Shown in pieces: positions 46,025 through 53,618 of a DNA stretch of 64,000 nucleotides (position 1 is its first letter; each line of letters opens with the position of its first letter). The notes beneath the pieces were generated by a model. The model saw nothing but the letters and a program-made list of their open reading frames with translations. It did no database searches and was not told the origin of the DNA. The position numbers and the translations under genes are program-made. This stretch comes from Gottschalkia purinilytica (GTDB taxonomy: Bacteria; Bacillota; Clostridia; Tissierellales; Gottschalkiaceae): assembly GCF_001190785.1 (NCBI RefSeq), contig NZ_LGSS01000002.1, forward strand, positions 248,001-312,000, in the 5' to 3' direction.

Positions 46025-46066
46025 CCTATAGTATTTATATACTTAATATACCTCAAATACTATAGG
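46025..46066 (-). repeat. Inverted repeat between tlpA and the selenoprotein gene
   Basis: Perfect 12-bp arms CCTATAGTATTT / AAATACTATAGG spaced by 18 bases, just before the ribosome site at 46021. There is no U tail, so it is not a typical terminator. It may stabilise or attenuate the mRNA. Confidence 0.5.
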
Positions 46067-46078
46067 TCTAAACATAAT

Positions 46079-46768
46079 CTATTGTTTCACAATTCTTAAA
46101 GATTCTTTCATCTGATCATAAGTCATTACTCCAGGATTAATAGCTTTAATTTTTCCATCAGGCCCTATTATAAACGACATAGGTATAAGTGCCACACCAT
46201 ATTTACTAGCTATTTCTGATTCCTCATCTAATAGCACTGGAATTCTATACTCATTTTCTTGTATGAATTCTTCTGCTAGTGTTTTTTCTTCTCCAATATT
46301 TATAGCTAAAACCTCTATTTCATTTCTGTTTTCTAAATAAAATTTATTCAAATCAGGCATTTCTTCCCTACAAGGTTCACACCAAGTAGCCCAGAAATTT
46401 ACAAAAAGATATTTCCCTTTATAATCTTTTAAAGATACTTCTTTTCCATTTAAATCTTTTAGAAATACTTCTTCTCCATTAGAATTTTTATATTTAAAAT
46501 CAGGAGCTTCTTTTCCTATATCTATTGTAATAGATTTATCTTCTTTATTATTTTCTTCTTTATTTTCTTCATTATTTTTTTCTGATACCTTTTCTTTTGA
46601 ATCTTTTTTAATATTATCACTATTTTTTGACTGTTTATTATTTTCTCCTTTAGATATATTCTTTATTTTGTTCATTATTTCAGGATTCTCAACTACTAAT
46701 AATGCCCCTGCAGTTATTAGTATCAGAATTAGTAGTGAAACTATTATTATCATCTTGTTTTTATTCAT
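46079..46768 (-). CDS. TlpA/ResA-family membrane-anchored thioredoxin
   Basis: 229 residues. N-terminal membrane anchor (MIIIVSLLILILITAGALL), a highly charged Glu/Lys/Asn linker (about 40-75), then a thioredoxin-like domain with LFVNFWATWCEPCREEMPDL (CEPC active site), LAINIGEEKTLAEEF and ALIPMSFIIGPDGKI (cis-Pro). It reduces disulfides outside the cell, taking electrons normally from CcdA. AGGAGG precedes the ATG. A 3' fragment of ccdA lies only 12 bases upstream on the same strand; the rest is gone, so its partner is lost here. Confidence 0.93.
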   Translation of the reverse strand: MNKNKMIIIVSLLILILITAGALLVVENPEIMNKIKNISKGENNKQSKNSDNIKKDSKEKVSEKNNEENKEENNKEDKSITIDIGKEAPDFKYKNSNGEEVFLKDLNGKEVSLKDYKGKYLFVNFWATWCEPCREEMPDLNKFYLENRNEIEVLAINIGEEKTLAEEFIQENEYRIPVLLDEESEIASKYGVALIPMSFIIGPDGKIKAINPGVMTYDQMKESLRIVKQ

Positions 46769-46780
46769 TATTTCCTCCTA

Positions 46781-46935
46781 TTAGTAAAATAGATTAGTTA
46801 TTAAGTATAATTTGTTGAAGAAAATTAATAGCCCTAATATTACTATTATAATACCACTTATTTTCATCAGAATAGGCGTTATTTTTCCCCACTTACTCAA
46901 TATATCATTTATTCTATCTATCAATACAGCACTTA
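46781..46935 (-). pseudogene. ccdA 3' remnant, 5' end removed by an IS605-type element
   Basis: The last 51 codons of a gene: SAVLIDRINDILSKWG, ITPILMKI, and a membrane helix SGIIIVILGLLIFF, ending in TAA. The place (right before tlpA) and the terminal helix suggest CcdA, the thiol-disulfide electron carrier. The reading frame runs unbroken up to the insertion-element end at 46936. No 5' part occurs beyond the element, so the gene is destroyed. The family assignment is inference from context and hydrophobicity. Confidence 0.6.
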
Positions 46936-47040
46936 GTGAACTACTTCAACTTATGAAAGAGGGAGCTTCTTGGTCAATATCTCCAACGAGACAAGTTTAC
47001 CCAAGCTCTAAAGGTCGTACCGACCTCGCATTTACTAAAA
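46936..47040 (-). ncRNA. Right end of IS605-type element, omega-RNA-like
   Basis: After the tnpB stop the minus strand holds GCGAGGTCGGTACGACCT (a small hairpin), then GAAGCTCCC...GTAGTTCAC. Such right ends, after tnpB, form the scaffold of the guide (omega) RNA. The last base is at 46936, and the guide would begin there in ccdA DNA. Only the end pattern was recognised. Confidence 0.5.
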
Positions 47041-47555
47041 TTATATAGATAATTTTAGTAGATTTTTACTAGCATTTATGTCCCTATCATGTTTCGTATT
47101 ACGTTCAGGACATATCCATTCCCTAAGTATCAGATTTTTCACCTCTTTATTTTTATGACCACAAACCGAACACAATTGACTACTAGCATAATTTGACGGT
47201 GCTATTATAAGTTCTGTACCATACCATTTTGATTGTTTGTAGTAAAGCTATGTCTATTAGACTTTTTACTTTTGTACTTAGGAAATCCTACTGATTTATC
47301 TCTAAAAAAGTTTTTATATGCTTTATCTAGGTTTAGTTGTACATTTGCTAAAGCTAGACTATCAACTTCTTTTAAGAATTTATATTCTTTTTTATATTGT
47401 GCTGGTGTTGGATACTTTTGGTTTTTTAATTCTTCTTTATTGTTTTTATATTTGCTATAAGTATCTATTCTATCTGATAACATTTTATTATATATAAATC
47501 TAGTACAGCCAAATGTCTTAGCTAAATATTCTCGTTGTTCTTTACTTGTATAAAA
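47041..47555 (-). pseudogene. tnpB: tnpB remnant with large internal deletion
   Basis: The N-terminal part (YTSKEQREYLAKTFGCTRFI, YNKMLSDR, VQLNLDKAYKNFFRDKS, SNRHSFTTNNQ) joins, in another frame, the C-terminal part (KWYGTELIIAPSNYASSQLC, SVCGHKN, HDRDINASKNL). Intact TnpB is about 370-400 residues; about 170 are lost, including the first RuvC catalytic residues. The start codon region is also missing, and one zinc cysteine is changed (CPER for CPxC). No active nuclease can be made. Confidence 0.85.
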
Positions 47556-47690
47556 AAGATGTTATCCATCTCCCACCTATAGAGGATGGGAGAATTCCAC
47601 ACAGTTTGTTAAAAACATATTTTATAGTCTTATATTTTATACCTTATTGTCATTTATGTAAACTTTCATTATTGAACATTTCAAAAAATA

Positions 47691-47730
47691 AAAAACAACT
47701 TTTAATTTATTAGATTAAAAGTTGTTTTTT
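47691..47730 (-). terminator. Terminator of the YvlD-like membrane gene
   Basis: 16-bp perfect stem (AAAAACAACTTTTAAT / ATTAAAAGTTGTTTTT), 7-base loop, with A/U-rich ends that also work on the plus strand. Confidence 0.8.
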
Positions 47731-47740
47731 TATTCTTTAT

Positions 47741-48103
47741 TTATAATGCAGCTTTCCCTGGTATCAAAGCATCTACTATCCCAATTACTAAAGCTCCTAT
47801 TATAGCTCCTAATAGTGTTATATTAAAACCTGCTACTATAAACTTAGTTAAGTATAGTACTAGAGCAGCTACTATAAAGCCTACTATACCCCTTCCAAAT
47901 GGAGTAGCATCTATTCCTGTAAAAGTCGCTATAAGATAGTCTAAAGCTGTTATAACAATAGTTGCTAATATTAAACTCCATATTCCACTTATGGTAAACC
48001 CAGGTGTAAGGAATGCACTTATAGCAACCACTATGGCTGTTACTAGTAGTCTTATAAGTATCGCAGATATATTTATACCTCTTGAATCTTCTCTATCAGC
48101 CAT
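47741..48103 (-). CDS. Phage holin-like (PF04020, YvlD-type) membrane protein
   Basis: 120 residues with four membrane helices (AILIRLLVTAIVVAISAFL; ISGIWSLILATIVITALDYL; GRGIVGFIVAALVLYL; ITLLGAIIGALVIGIVDALI). The layout fits the YvlD/holin-4 family, which is chromosomal and seldom phage-linked; in Bacillus yvlD belongs to the envelope-stress group. AGGTGATATC precedes the ATG. It is alone between terminator and divergent gene. Confidence 0.8.
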   Translation of the reverse strand: MADREDSRGINISAILIRLLVTAIVVAISAFLTPGFTISGIWSLILATIVITALDYLIATFTGIDATPFGRGIVGFIVAALVLYLTKFIVAGFNITLLGAIIGALVIGIVDALIPGKAAL

Positions 48104-48315
48104 GATATCACCTCCATATCCTTATTATCGCTAAAAAGTATTTGTTTTATTCAAATTTAAATTTTATTTTAGTTTTTATCTACTCAAATTTACATAAGCA
48201 CATTAATTTTACCTTTTTATTTTAGTATTAGTCATTTTCATATGAATAGTATAGTTTGTGTAAAAAAGGCTAAAACTATACTTAAGAAAAAAAATTATTA
48301 ATGGAAGTGATAATT

Positions 48316-48597
48316 ATGAGTATGAGTAATGTAAAATCAAGAAGGAACAATAATGCAAAGAAAAGAAGAGTACAAAAAAAATCTTCAGGACCATTATTCA
48401 AGTTAGTTTCATTAATATCATTCGCAATAATTATTCTATTAGTCATATTATCTTTTAAGTTTACTTATAAAAATGTAGTATTAGATGAGAATATAAATAG
48501 CATAAGTCCAGTTATACCTTTTATAGTATTTTTTATATTGTTTATGTACATTTCATTTATATGCAAAAATCTTATAATGAAAAGTTCCGAAAAATAA
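48316..48597 (+). CDS. Small basic two-helix membrane protein, unknown
   Basis: 93 residues from ATG 48316, behind GGAAGTGA; an ATG at 48301 overlaps that ribosome site. A basic N-terminus (RRNNNAKKRRVQKKSSG) precedes two membrane helices (LVSLISFAIIILLVILSF and VIPFIVFFILFMYISFIC). No family recognised. It diverges from the YvlD-like gene and lies 90 bases before the DUF1858 gene, but an operator and promoter separate them. Confidence 0.65.
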   Translation: MSMSNVKSRRNNNAKKRRVQKKSSGPLFKLVSLISFAIIILLVILSFKFTYKNVVLDENINSISPVIPFIVFFILFMYISFICKNLIMKSSEK

Positions 48598-48601
48598 TTT
48601 A

Positions 48602-48617
48602 TGTGATTTTAGTCACA
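48602..48617 (+). promoter_or_regulatory. Crp/Fnr-type operator at about -41 of the DUF1858 gene
   Basis: TGTGA-TTTTAG-TCACA, both half-sites perfect. A -10 box TATTAT lies at 48638-48643, giving a start near 48650, so the operator is centred about 40 bases upstream, the class II activator position. The FNR-like protein at 43038-43769 is the only Crp/Fnr regulator in the window and has a similar palindrome ahead of it. Confidence 0.65.
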
Positions 48618-48684
48618 CCGTTTTTCTAAAAATATGGTATTATATTCTTATATTCGTTTGATATTTTTAAGGAGGATGTAAACA

Positions 48685-48867
48685 ATGATAACTAAAGATA
48701 TGTTAATAGGTGAAATATTAAGAGCTAAACCAAACGCTGCTGAAATACTTATGCAATTTGGTATGGGATGTATAGGATGTCCTTCATCTCAAATGGAATC
48801 TTTAGAACAAGCTGCTGCTGTTCATGGACTAGACGTAGATTCAATTCTAGAAGCTTTAAACAAATAA
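48685..48867 (+). CDS. DUF1858 (hybrid-cluster-protein-associated redox) small protein
   Basis: 60 residues, the full DUF1858 unit: [39 protein letters not shown] and [10 protein letters not shown]. The two cysteines (GCIGC) are proposed to form a redox-active disulfide or bind a metal; relatives are found beside hybrid cluster protein (Hcp) genes. AAGGAGG precedes the ATG. Terminator follows at once, so it is monocistronic. With an Fnr-type operator at -41 it is probably induced by anaerobic or nitrosative signals (inference). Confidence 0.9.
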   Translation: MITKDMLIGEILRAKPNAAEILMQFGMGCIGCPSSQMESLEQAAAVHGLDVDSILEALNK

Positions 48868-48869
48868 TA

Positions 48870-48915
48870 AAAACCCCTTAAAGTAGTTTAAAACAATTAA
48901 CTTTAAGGGGTTTTT
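48870..48915. terminator. Bidirectional terminator of DUF1858 and glutaredoxin-like genes
   Basis: 15-bp perfect stem AAAACCCCTTAAAGT / ACTTTAAGGGGTTTT with a 15-base loop and U tails both ways. Confidence 0.85.
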
Positions 48916-48948
48916 ATTATTTACTTTTATATATTAAACCTAATCTAA

Positions 48949-49179
48949 TTACTTTTCTAATAGTTCATCTAATTTAGATTTATTAAATCCTGATATTTCT
49001 TCTTCTCCAACCACTATAACAGGAACTCCCATATATCCTTTTTTAATAAGCTCTTTTCTAGCTTCAGGATCTGTTTGAACATTTCTTTCTGTATACTCTA
49101 CACCTTTTTCTTTTAAATATTCTTTAGCTGTAACACAGTGTGGACAAGTATTGCTTGTATAAATAACTACATTTGACAT
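48949..49179 (-). CDS. Glutaredoxin-like protein
   Basis: 76 residues with the thioredoxin fold of short glutaredoxin/NrdH-type proteins: [19 protein letters not shown] (active site CPHC), [20 protein letters not shown], and [18 protein letters not shown] (cis-Pro and GF). It resembles the YruB or Uxx-star group, whose members sometimes have Sec at the first Cys; here both are Cys (TGT). AGGAGGA precedes the ATG. It stands alone. Confidence 0.9.
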   Translation of the reverse strand: MSNVVIYTSNTCPHCVTAKEYLKEKGVEYTERNVQTDPEARKELIKKGYMGVPVIVVGEEEISGFNKSKLDELLEK

Positions 49180-49558
49180 TTAAATATTCCTCCTTAATAA
49201 AAAACTATCAATAATTTTATATTCCTATAATACCCTAATAATTCTTCTTTTAATCTACAGTAACCATTTATTTTTTTTGTAATATAATTATAGTAAGACA
49301 TAGGACTTTATTCCTATTTTTTAATAGTTCTAAAGAATTAGTTTGATAGTTCCTTTTTACTGGTATATATAGTAATATTAGAATTCCATATATTTTGTAT
49401 TTTATGGTAATTTAACGCAAGCACGTTATAATTATAACTGTATATTACTCCTATTGTAACTAGGACTTATGCCCCATTGTTACTAAGTCTTTTGTATGAT
49501 AATAATATAATGTATAAATAAAAAATAAAAATTTAAACTAAGTGAGTGGTGAATAGTA
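49180..49558. other. 379-base gap without a recognisable gene
   Basis: Two stretches share TAGGACTT(T)AT: 49300-49317 (a small ATAGGA / TCCTAT hairpin followed by U) and 49461-49474 (flanked by GTAAC / GTTAC). The first may end transcription; the second may belong to the leader of the ComFB-like gene. I can assign neither. Confidence 0.3.
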
Positions 49559-49816
49559 ATGATACTAAATTATATGGAAGTACTAGTTAAAGATATCTTA
49601 AATGAATTAAAGTATAGTCATAACATGTCAGAAAGTAATGATGAAAAGTTACAAAATATTCAAATTATAGCTTTAAATAATCTTCCTCCAATGTATTTTT
49701 CATCTAATGTAAGTGAAGCAGAAAAAAAGGCATTTCTTCTTGATAGACAAAGAAGAATAACCGTCTTAGCTAAAGTAGCAGAAGCAATAGATGTCGTGTG
49801 TAATAATAATTCATAA
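49559..49816 (+). CDS. ComFB-family (late competence) protein
   Basis: 85 residues matching the ComFB fold: NYMEVLVKDILNELKYS at the start, IIALNNLPPMYFSSNVSEAE and the final RITVLAKVAEAIDVVC. ComFB-like proteins bind cyclic dinucleotides in cyanobacteria; in Bacillus comFB lies in the comF operon. No com genes are near here. A weak GAGTGGTG precedes the ATG. Confidence 0.85.
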   Translation: MILNYMEVLVKDILNELKYSHNMSESNDEKLQNIQIIALNNLPPMYFSSNVSEAEKKAFLLDRQRRITVLAKVAEAIDVVCNNNS

Positions 49817-49858
49817 AAAAGTGTATTATAAAGTAATTATATTATTTTTTATACTATT

Positions 49859-50224
49859 TTATTCGTGATTTATATGCTCCAACCCTTGATTAAATAGACC
49901 TAGTACATGGTCATCATCTAATGAATAAATAGCTGACTTACCTTCTTTTCTATACTTTACAAGTCTCAAGTTTCTTAAAACTCTTAACTGATGTGATATA
50001 GCAGATTGATTCATGTCTAATAAAGAAGCTATATCACATACACAAAGATGTCGCTTAGACAAAGCATGAATTATTTTCAGTCTAGTAGGATCCCCTAAAG
50101 CTTTAAATATTTGTGATAAACGCAATACTTCTTCTTCTAATAGCATTTGTTTTTTTAAATCATTTATAACTTTTTCGTTTTTTAAAGCTATTTCGCAAAT
50201 ATCATCTGTAAATTTATCCTTCAT
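49859..50224 (-). CDS. ArsR/SmtB-family metal-sensing repressor
   Basis: 121 residues with the winged helix (RLKIIHALSKRHLCVCDIAS, then MNQSAISHQLRVLRNLRLV). The C-terminal helix reads DDH-x10-H-x2-H (DDHVLGLFNQGLEHINH), the exact alpha-5 zinc site of CzrA/SmtB. The LCVCD of CadC-like alpha-3 sites is there as well. So zinc (perhaps Cd or Co) is the likely signal. No transporter gene adjoins it, so the target is distant. AAGGAGG lies before the ATG. Confidence 0.92.
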   Translation of the reverse strand: MKDKFTDDICEIALKNEKVINDLKKQMLLEEEVLRLSQIFKALGDPTRLKIIHALSKRHLCVCDIASLLDMNQSAISHQLRVLRNLRLVKYRKEGKSAIYSLDDDHVLGLFNQGLEHINHE

Positions 50225-50281
50225 ATTTCTTCCTCCTTAAAGTTTGCTAATACAAAACCCCTTATTTAAAATAAGAGGTTA

Positions 50282-51994
50282 TTATTCTTTAGGTATCGTT
50301 GGATTTAAAGGAGTCACTATCTTTCCTGTAAGAGCATCTATATAAACTATCCAGTACCCAAGTCTTTCTTCATTACTTCCGGACTTTTCAATCCAAGTTA
50401 CAAAACCTGTAGCTCCTCCATATGGTTGATCTACCTTTGTAAACTTACCTGGTACTCCATATGCGTAGTATTGAATACTTTCGTTTTCTTCTATCATACC
50501 AAATATATAGTGATTATATTTTTTAATTTGAACTTGGCATGTAGTATATTTTGTTACACATCTATACGGATAATACATACTCACCAAATAGTTATAATAT
50601 GGTAAAAAGCCTCTATATATGTTTCTTTTATCATAGTCTATTTCCCACCATGTATAGTTTTCAAAATTTTGTTTAAACGGCTTTACTTCTTTAAAAAACT
50701 TAAGTATATTAAGCGTATAACTAGCTATTTGCTTACTATAGTTTTCTACATTATGGAAATAATGATTCTTCGATCCATTTAAGTTATATATACTATCTTC
50801 TTTTTTTCCTTTTGATTGTATATGATCGTAATATTCATTATATCTAAATGGTTTATGTTCATCTTCTACATAATAATCTTCATCTAAAATAGTTTCTTGT
50901 TCACTATCCGTTTGCTCTAAATCATATTCTTCTTCAATTTCATTTTCAAGATAGCTATCATGGTCTTTCGTATTATATTCACTATCAAAGTAATCATCAT
51001 AGTCATAATCATCGTCATCATCATAATCGTAATCGTAGTCATCATCGTCATAGTAGTCATCATCATAATAGTCTTCATATAATTCAACATAATATTCTTC
51101 TACATCTTCATTACTATCTATTTCTTCTAGCTTTGTGATTTCTGATTCTGTATCATTTGTATCATCTATGTCATTTATAATATCTTCTTCATATACATCT
51201 TCTACATTCTCTATATTAATACCTTCTGTATAATAGTTTTCAGAATTATAATTTTCTTCTTTATCTTCCTTATCATATATCTCTTCTGTGTATTCACTAT
51301 TTGAAACATCTGTCTCTGATTCTACTTCTGTATCCTCTGTAACATCTGTATCTTCATGCTCTTCATTCAAGCTATAGCTTTCAATATTTACATCTAGAAG
51401 ATCATTTATATCTTTATCTTGACTGAAGGTCTTTATTTTCTCTTCTTGATTATAAGAGTCTAAAGATTTGCTTTTGTCTTCAATATCTTCATCTTCTTTA
51501 ACTTCTTTTGTTATTTTTTCCGAGGTATAATCTTCATTTTGTTCTCTTAATTTCTGTGATAGGATATCTTCATTCAAACTACTCATTATACCTTTTATAT
51601 CGTTATCTTTTTTGTTAATATACCCTAATAGAGGCACTGTATACCTATTTTCTTTTTCTGATGATAATCTTATAAGTATAGTATTAAAATTCTCTATGTT
51701 TATTTCTGTATTTCCAACTGAATAAGAATCAAACTCGAACTCTAAAGTCCCTCTTCCACTCTTATTTACATTTAATAACCCCATAGATGTCTTTTTAAAG
51801 TTGTACTTCTTATCAGTCATAATAAGAGCTTCATATACTTCATCATCTTTTAATTTTGTATCCAACCCTTCAACATTTAAATTAATTCTACCTTTTCCAT
51901 CTCTAATCTCTAGTTTGGCATGTCCTTTTGCGTTTTGTGCATCTTGTTTATCCAATATAATAAATTTTCTTTGATATGATTTTTTTGACTGCAT
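50282..51994 (-). CDS. Unknown protein with long acidic Asp/Tyr-rich centre
   Basis: 570 residues from ATG 51994, 6 bases behind AAAGGAGGGGG. The N-terminal 120 residues look like a beta domain (KFIILDKQDAQNAKGHAKLE; GRINLNVEGLDTKL). Residues about 165-395 are very acidic and disordered, with a run of Asp and Tyr near 315-345. The C-terminal 150 residues are folded, aromatic-rich (YTWWEIDYDKRNIYRGFLPY; CVTKYTTCQVQIKKYNHYIF; YGVPGKF, ITPLNPTIP end). No signal peptide or membrane helix. It follows ksgA by 76 bases, where Bacillus has yabG. I suspect a spore coat or exosporium protein, from composition and location only. Confidence 0.65.
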   Translation of the reverse strand: MQSKKSYQRKFIILDKQDAQNAKGHAKLEIRDGKGRINLNVEGLDTKLKDDEVYEALIMTDKKYNFKKTSMGLLNVNKSGRGTLEFEFDSYSVGNTEINIENFNTILIRLSSEKENRYTVPLLGYINKKDNDIKGIMSSLNEDILSQKLREQNEDYTSEKITKEVKEDEDIEDKSKSLDSYNQEEKIKTFSQDKDINDLLDVNIESYSLNEEHEDTDVTEDTEVESETDVSNSEYTEEIYDKEDKEENYNSENYYTEGINIENVEDVYEEDIINDIDDTNDTESEITKLEEIDSNEDVEEYYVELYEDYYDDDYYDDDDYDYDYDDDDDYDYDDYFDSEYNTKDHDSYLENEIEEEYDLEQTDSEQETILDEDYYVEDEHKPFRYNEYYDHIQSKGKKEDSIYNLNGSKNHYFHNVENYSKQIASYTLNILKFFKEVKPFKQNFENYTWWEIDYDKRNIYRGFLPYYNYLVSMYYPYRCVTKYTTCQVQIKKYNHYIFGMIEENESIQYYAYGVPGKFTKVDQPYGGATGFVTWIEKSGSNEERLGYWIVYIDALTGKIVTPLNPTIPKE

Positions 51995-52070
51995 CACTAT
52001 CCCCCTCCTTTTACTCGTTATTACTAATATATGTAACATGTCGGGAATAGTGAACTAGATTAATACTTTT

Positions 52071-52934
52071 TTATTTAGAGTATATATTATTTGCTATATT
52101 AGCAAAATCTTCTATGCTCAAAACCTCTCCTCTTTTCTTAGGATCTATATTACATTTATTTAATATTTCGTTAATTTCATCTTTTTCTAGTCTAAGTGAA
52201 CTTGAACTTAACGCATTAAGTATAGTCTTTCTTCGCTTTCCAAAAGCTGCTCTTACTATCTCAAACATTGTTTTTTCATCTTTAACATTAACTTGAGGTT
52301 TATCGTATACATCAAGCATTATAACGGCAGAATCTACATTAGGTTTTGGTATAAATACGTTTTTAGGAACATTAACTATTATCTCTGGTTTTGAATAGTA
52401 TTGAACTGCAACAGATAAAGCTCCATAATCTTTATTGCCTGGTGATGCTTTCATTCTAACTGCTACTTCTTTTTGAACCATTACTACTATTTTCTCTATG
52501 GCTAGTCTCTCTTCAAGTAATCTCATTATTATTGGTGTTGTTATATAATATGGTAAATTAGCCACTACTTTAACATTTAATCCTTTAAGTCTATCTTCAA
52601 TTATTTCGTTAATATTAACTTTAAGTATATCGCCATGAACTAATTCAAAGTTATCATAATCCTTTAAAGTATCTTTAAGTATAGGAATCAAAGTTTTATC
52701 TAATTCAACAGATACTACCTTTCCTGCTTTCTCACATAGTTGCTGTGTTAAAGCACCTATTCCAGGTCCTACTTCTATTATTCCGTCTTCTTTAGTTATT
52801 TCTGACTTATCACATATTTTTTCAATTATATTTCCATCTATTAAAAAATTCTGACCCAAGCTTTTAGAAAATTTAAATCCGTACTTTTCCATAATTTCTT
52901 TTATAGCATTAGGTGAATGTAATCTTTTATCCAT
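52071..52934 (-). CDS. ksgA: 16S rRNA dimethyladenosine transferase
   Basis: 287 residues. It dimethylates A1518 and A1519 of 16S rRNA near the 3' end. Marks: KFSKSLGQNFLIDGNIIEKI, the SAM loop EVGPGIGALTQQL, catalytic VVANLPYYITTPI and the C-terminal FGKRRKTILNAL. It overlaps rnmV by 8 bases, the usual pairing in Firmicutes. Confidence 0.98.
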   Translation of the reverse strand: MDKRLHSPNAIKEIMEKYGFKFSKSLGQNFLIDGNIIEKICDKSEITKEDGIIEVGPGIGALTQQLCEKAGKVVSVELDKTLIPILKDTLKDYDNFELVHGDILKVNINEIIEDRLKGLNVKVVANLPYYITTPIIMRLLEERLAIEKIVVMVQKEVAVRMKASPGNKDYGALSVAVQYYSKPEIIVNVPKNVFIPKPNVDSAVIMLDVYDKPQVNVKDEKTMFEIVRAAFGKRRKTILNALSSSSLRLEKDEINEILNKCNIDPKKRGEVLSIEDFANIANNIYSK

Positions 52935-53472
52935 TATATTTTTCTAGCCTCCTAATTGCTTCTGCAAATTCCTCTCTAGTTACTCCATAATTATTTAATC
53001 TTTTTAAAAACTGCTTGGAATTACAGTATCCTATTCCTAATATTCTTCCTAATATATCTCTTTTTACACTTGAAGACTCACTTCCTATAAGTCCATTATG
53101 TATAAGATCTAATTGTGAAAATTCACAAGATGGACTTATAGATTCAACTCTAGCCATATTTAGTGCTTCTATTATATCTTCTGGACTAGCATTTTCTATA
53201 CCTATATCATCATCTTTTATAGCTTTATCTCTAGGCAAAAAAGCATGTTTGCAATTCTTAACATTTTTTGAAACTATCTCTCTTATTTTTTCACCAGCAT
53301 AGTCTGGATCTGTAAATATTATAACTCCTCTTCTTTCTCCTGCTTTTCTTATTCTTTGTAAAGTTTCTTTAGTTATTCCAAATCCACTAGTTGCTATCAT
53401 CTCAGCGTCTACTGCTTTTTTAACAGCTGCTATATCGTCTCTACCTTCTACTACTATTATCTCCTTTATCAT
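52927..53472 (-). CDS. rnmV: Ribonuclease M5
   Basis: 181 residues. Toprim nuclease that matures 5S rRNA. Toprim glutamate in EIIVVEGRDDIAAVKKAVDA and the DxD in GVIIFTDPDYAGEKIRE; the C-terminal rRNA-binding region has GLIGSESSSVKRDILG. It overlaps ksgA and follows yabE by 146 bases with a terminator between. Confidence 0.97.
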   Translation of the reverse strand: MIKEIIVVEGRDDIAAVKKAVDAEMIATSGFGITKETLQRIRKAGERRGVIIFTDPDYAGEKIREIVSKNVKNCKHAFLPRDKAIKDDDIGIENASPEDIIEALNMARVESISPSCEFSQLDLIHNGLIGSESSSVKRDILGRILGIGYCNSKQFLKRLNNYGVTREEFAEAIRRLEKYNG

Positions 53473-53545
53473 AGTTCACCTCATATTATAAACTTTCATA
53501 TCTTCTATATTATTATATGTTTTACTTTTTAGTCAATTTTATATA

Positions 53546-53590
53546 AAAAAGAAATCTCCATCAAAATCAATTTGACAGAGATTTCTTTTT
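53546..53590 (-). terminator. Terminator of yabE-like gene
   Basis: 13-bp stem AAAAAGAAATCTC / GAGATTTCTTTTT with a 19-base loop, U tail on the minus strand, 28 bases after the stop. Confidence 0.8.
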
Positions 53591-53618
53591 ATGAACTGAG
53601 ATAATGTTAAATGATATA

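Larger units (their letters stand above)
46936..47600 (-). mobile_element. Degenerate IS200/IS605-family element (tnpB-only)
   Basis: About 665 bases. One end (46936) is GTAGTTCAC on the minus strand; the other carries a hairpin TCTCCCA / TGGGAGA (about 47568-47593), beside GAATTCTCCC, and is less precise. Between them is a broken tnpB. No tnpA is visible, so it cannot move on its own. Confidence 0.7.

Noticed and set aside
46936-46960. In-frame TGA upstream of the ccdA remnant as another selenocysteine codon
   Set aside because: It lies inside the IS605-type right end, beyond the insertion boundary, and upstream sequence is not coding in that frame.
47741-48103. Holin as evidence of a prophage
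   Set aside because: The four-helix YvlD type is chromosomal; no endolysin or phage structural gene is near.
48949-49179. Uxx-star selenoprotein
   Set aside because: The active-site codons are TGT, so Cys, although the family sometimes uses Sec.
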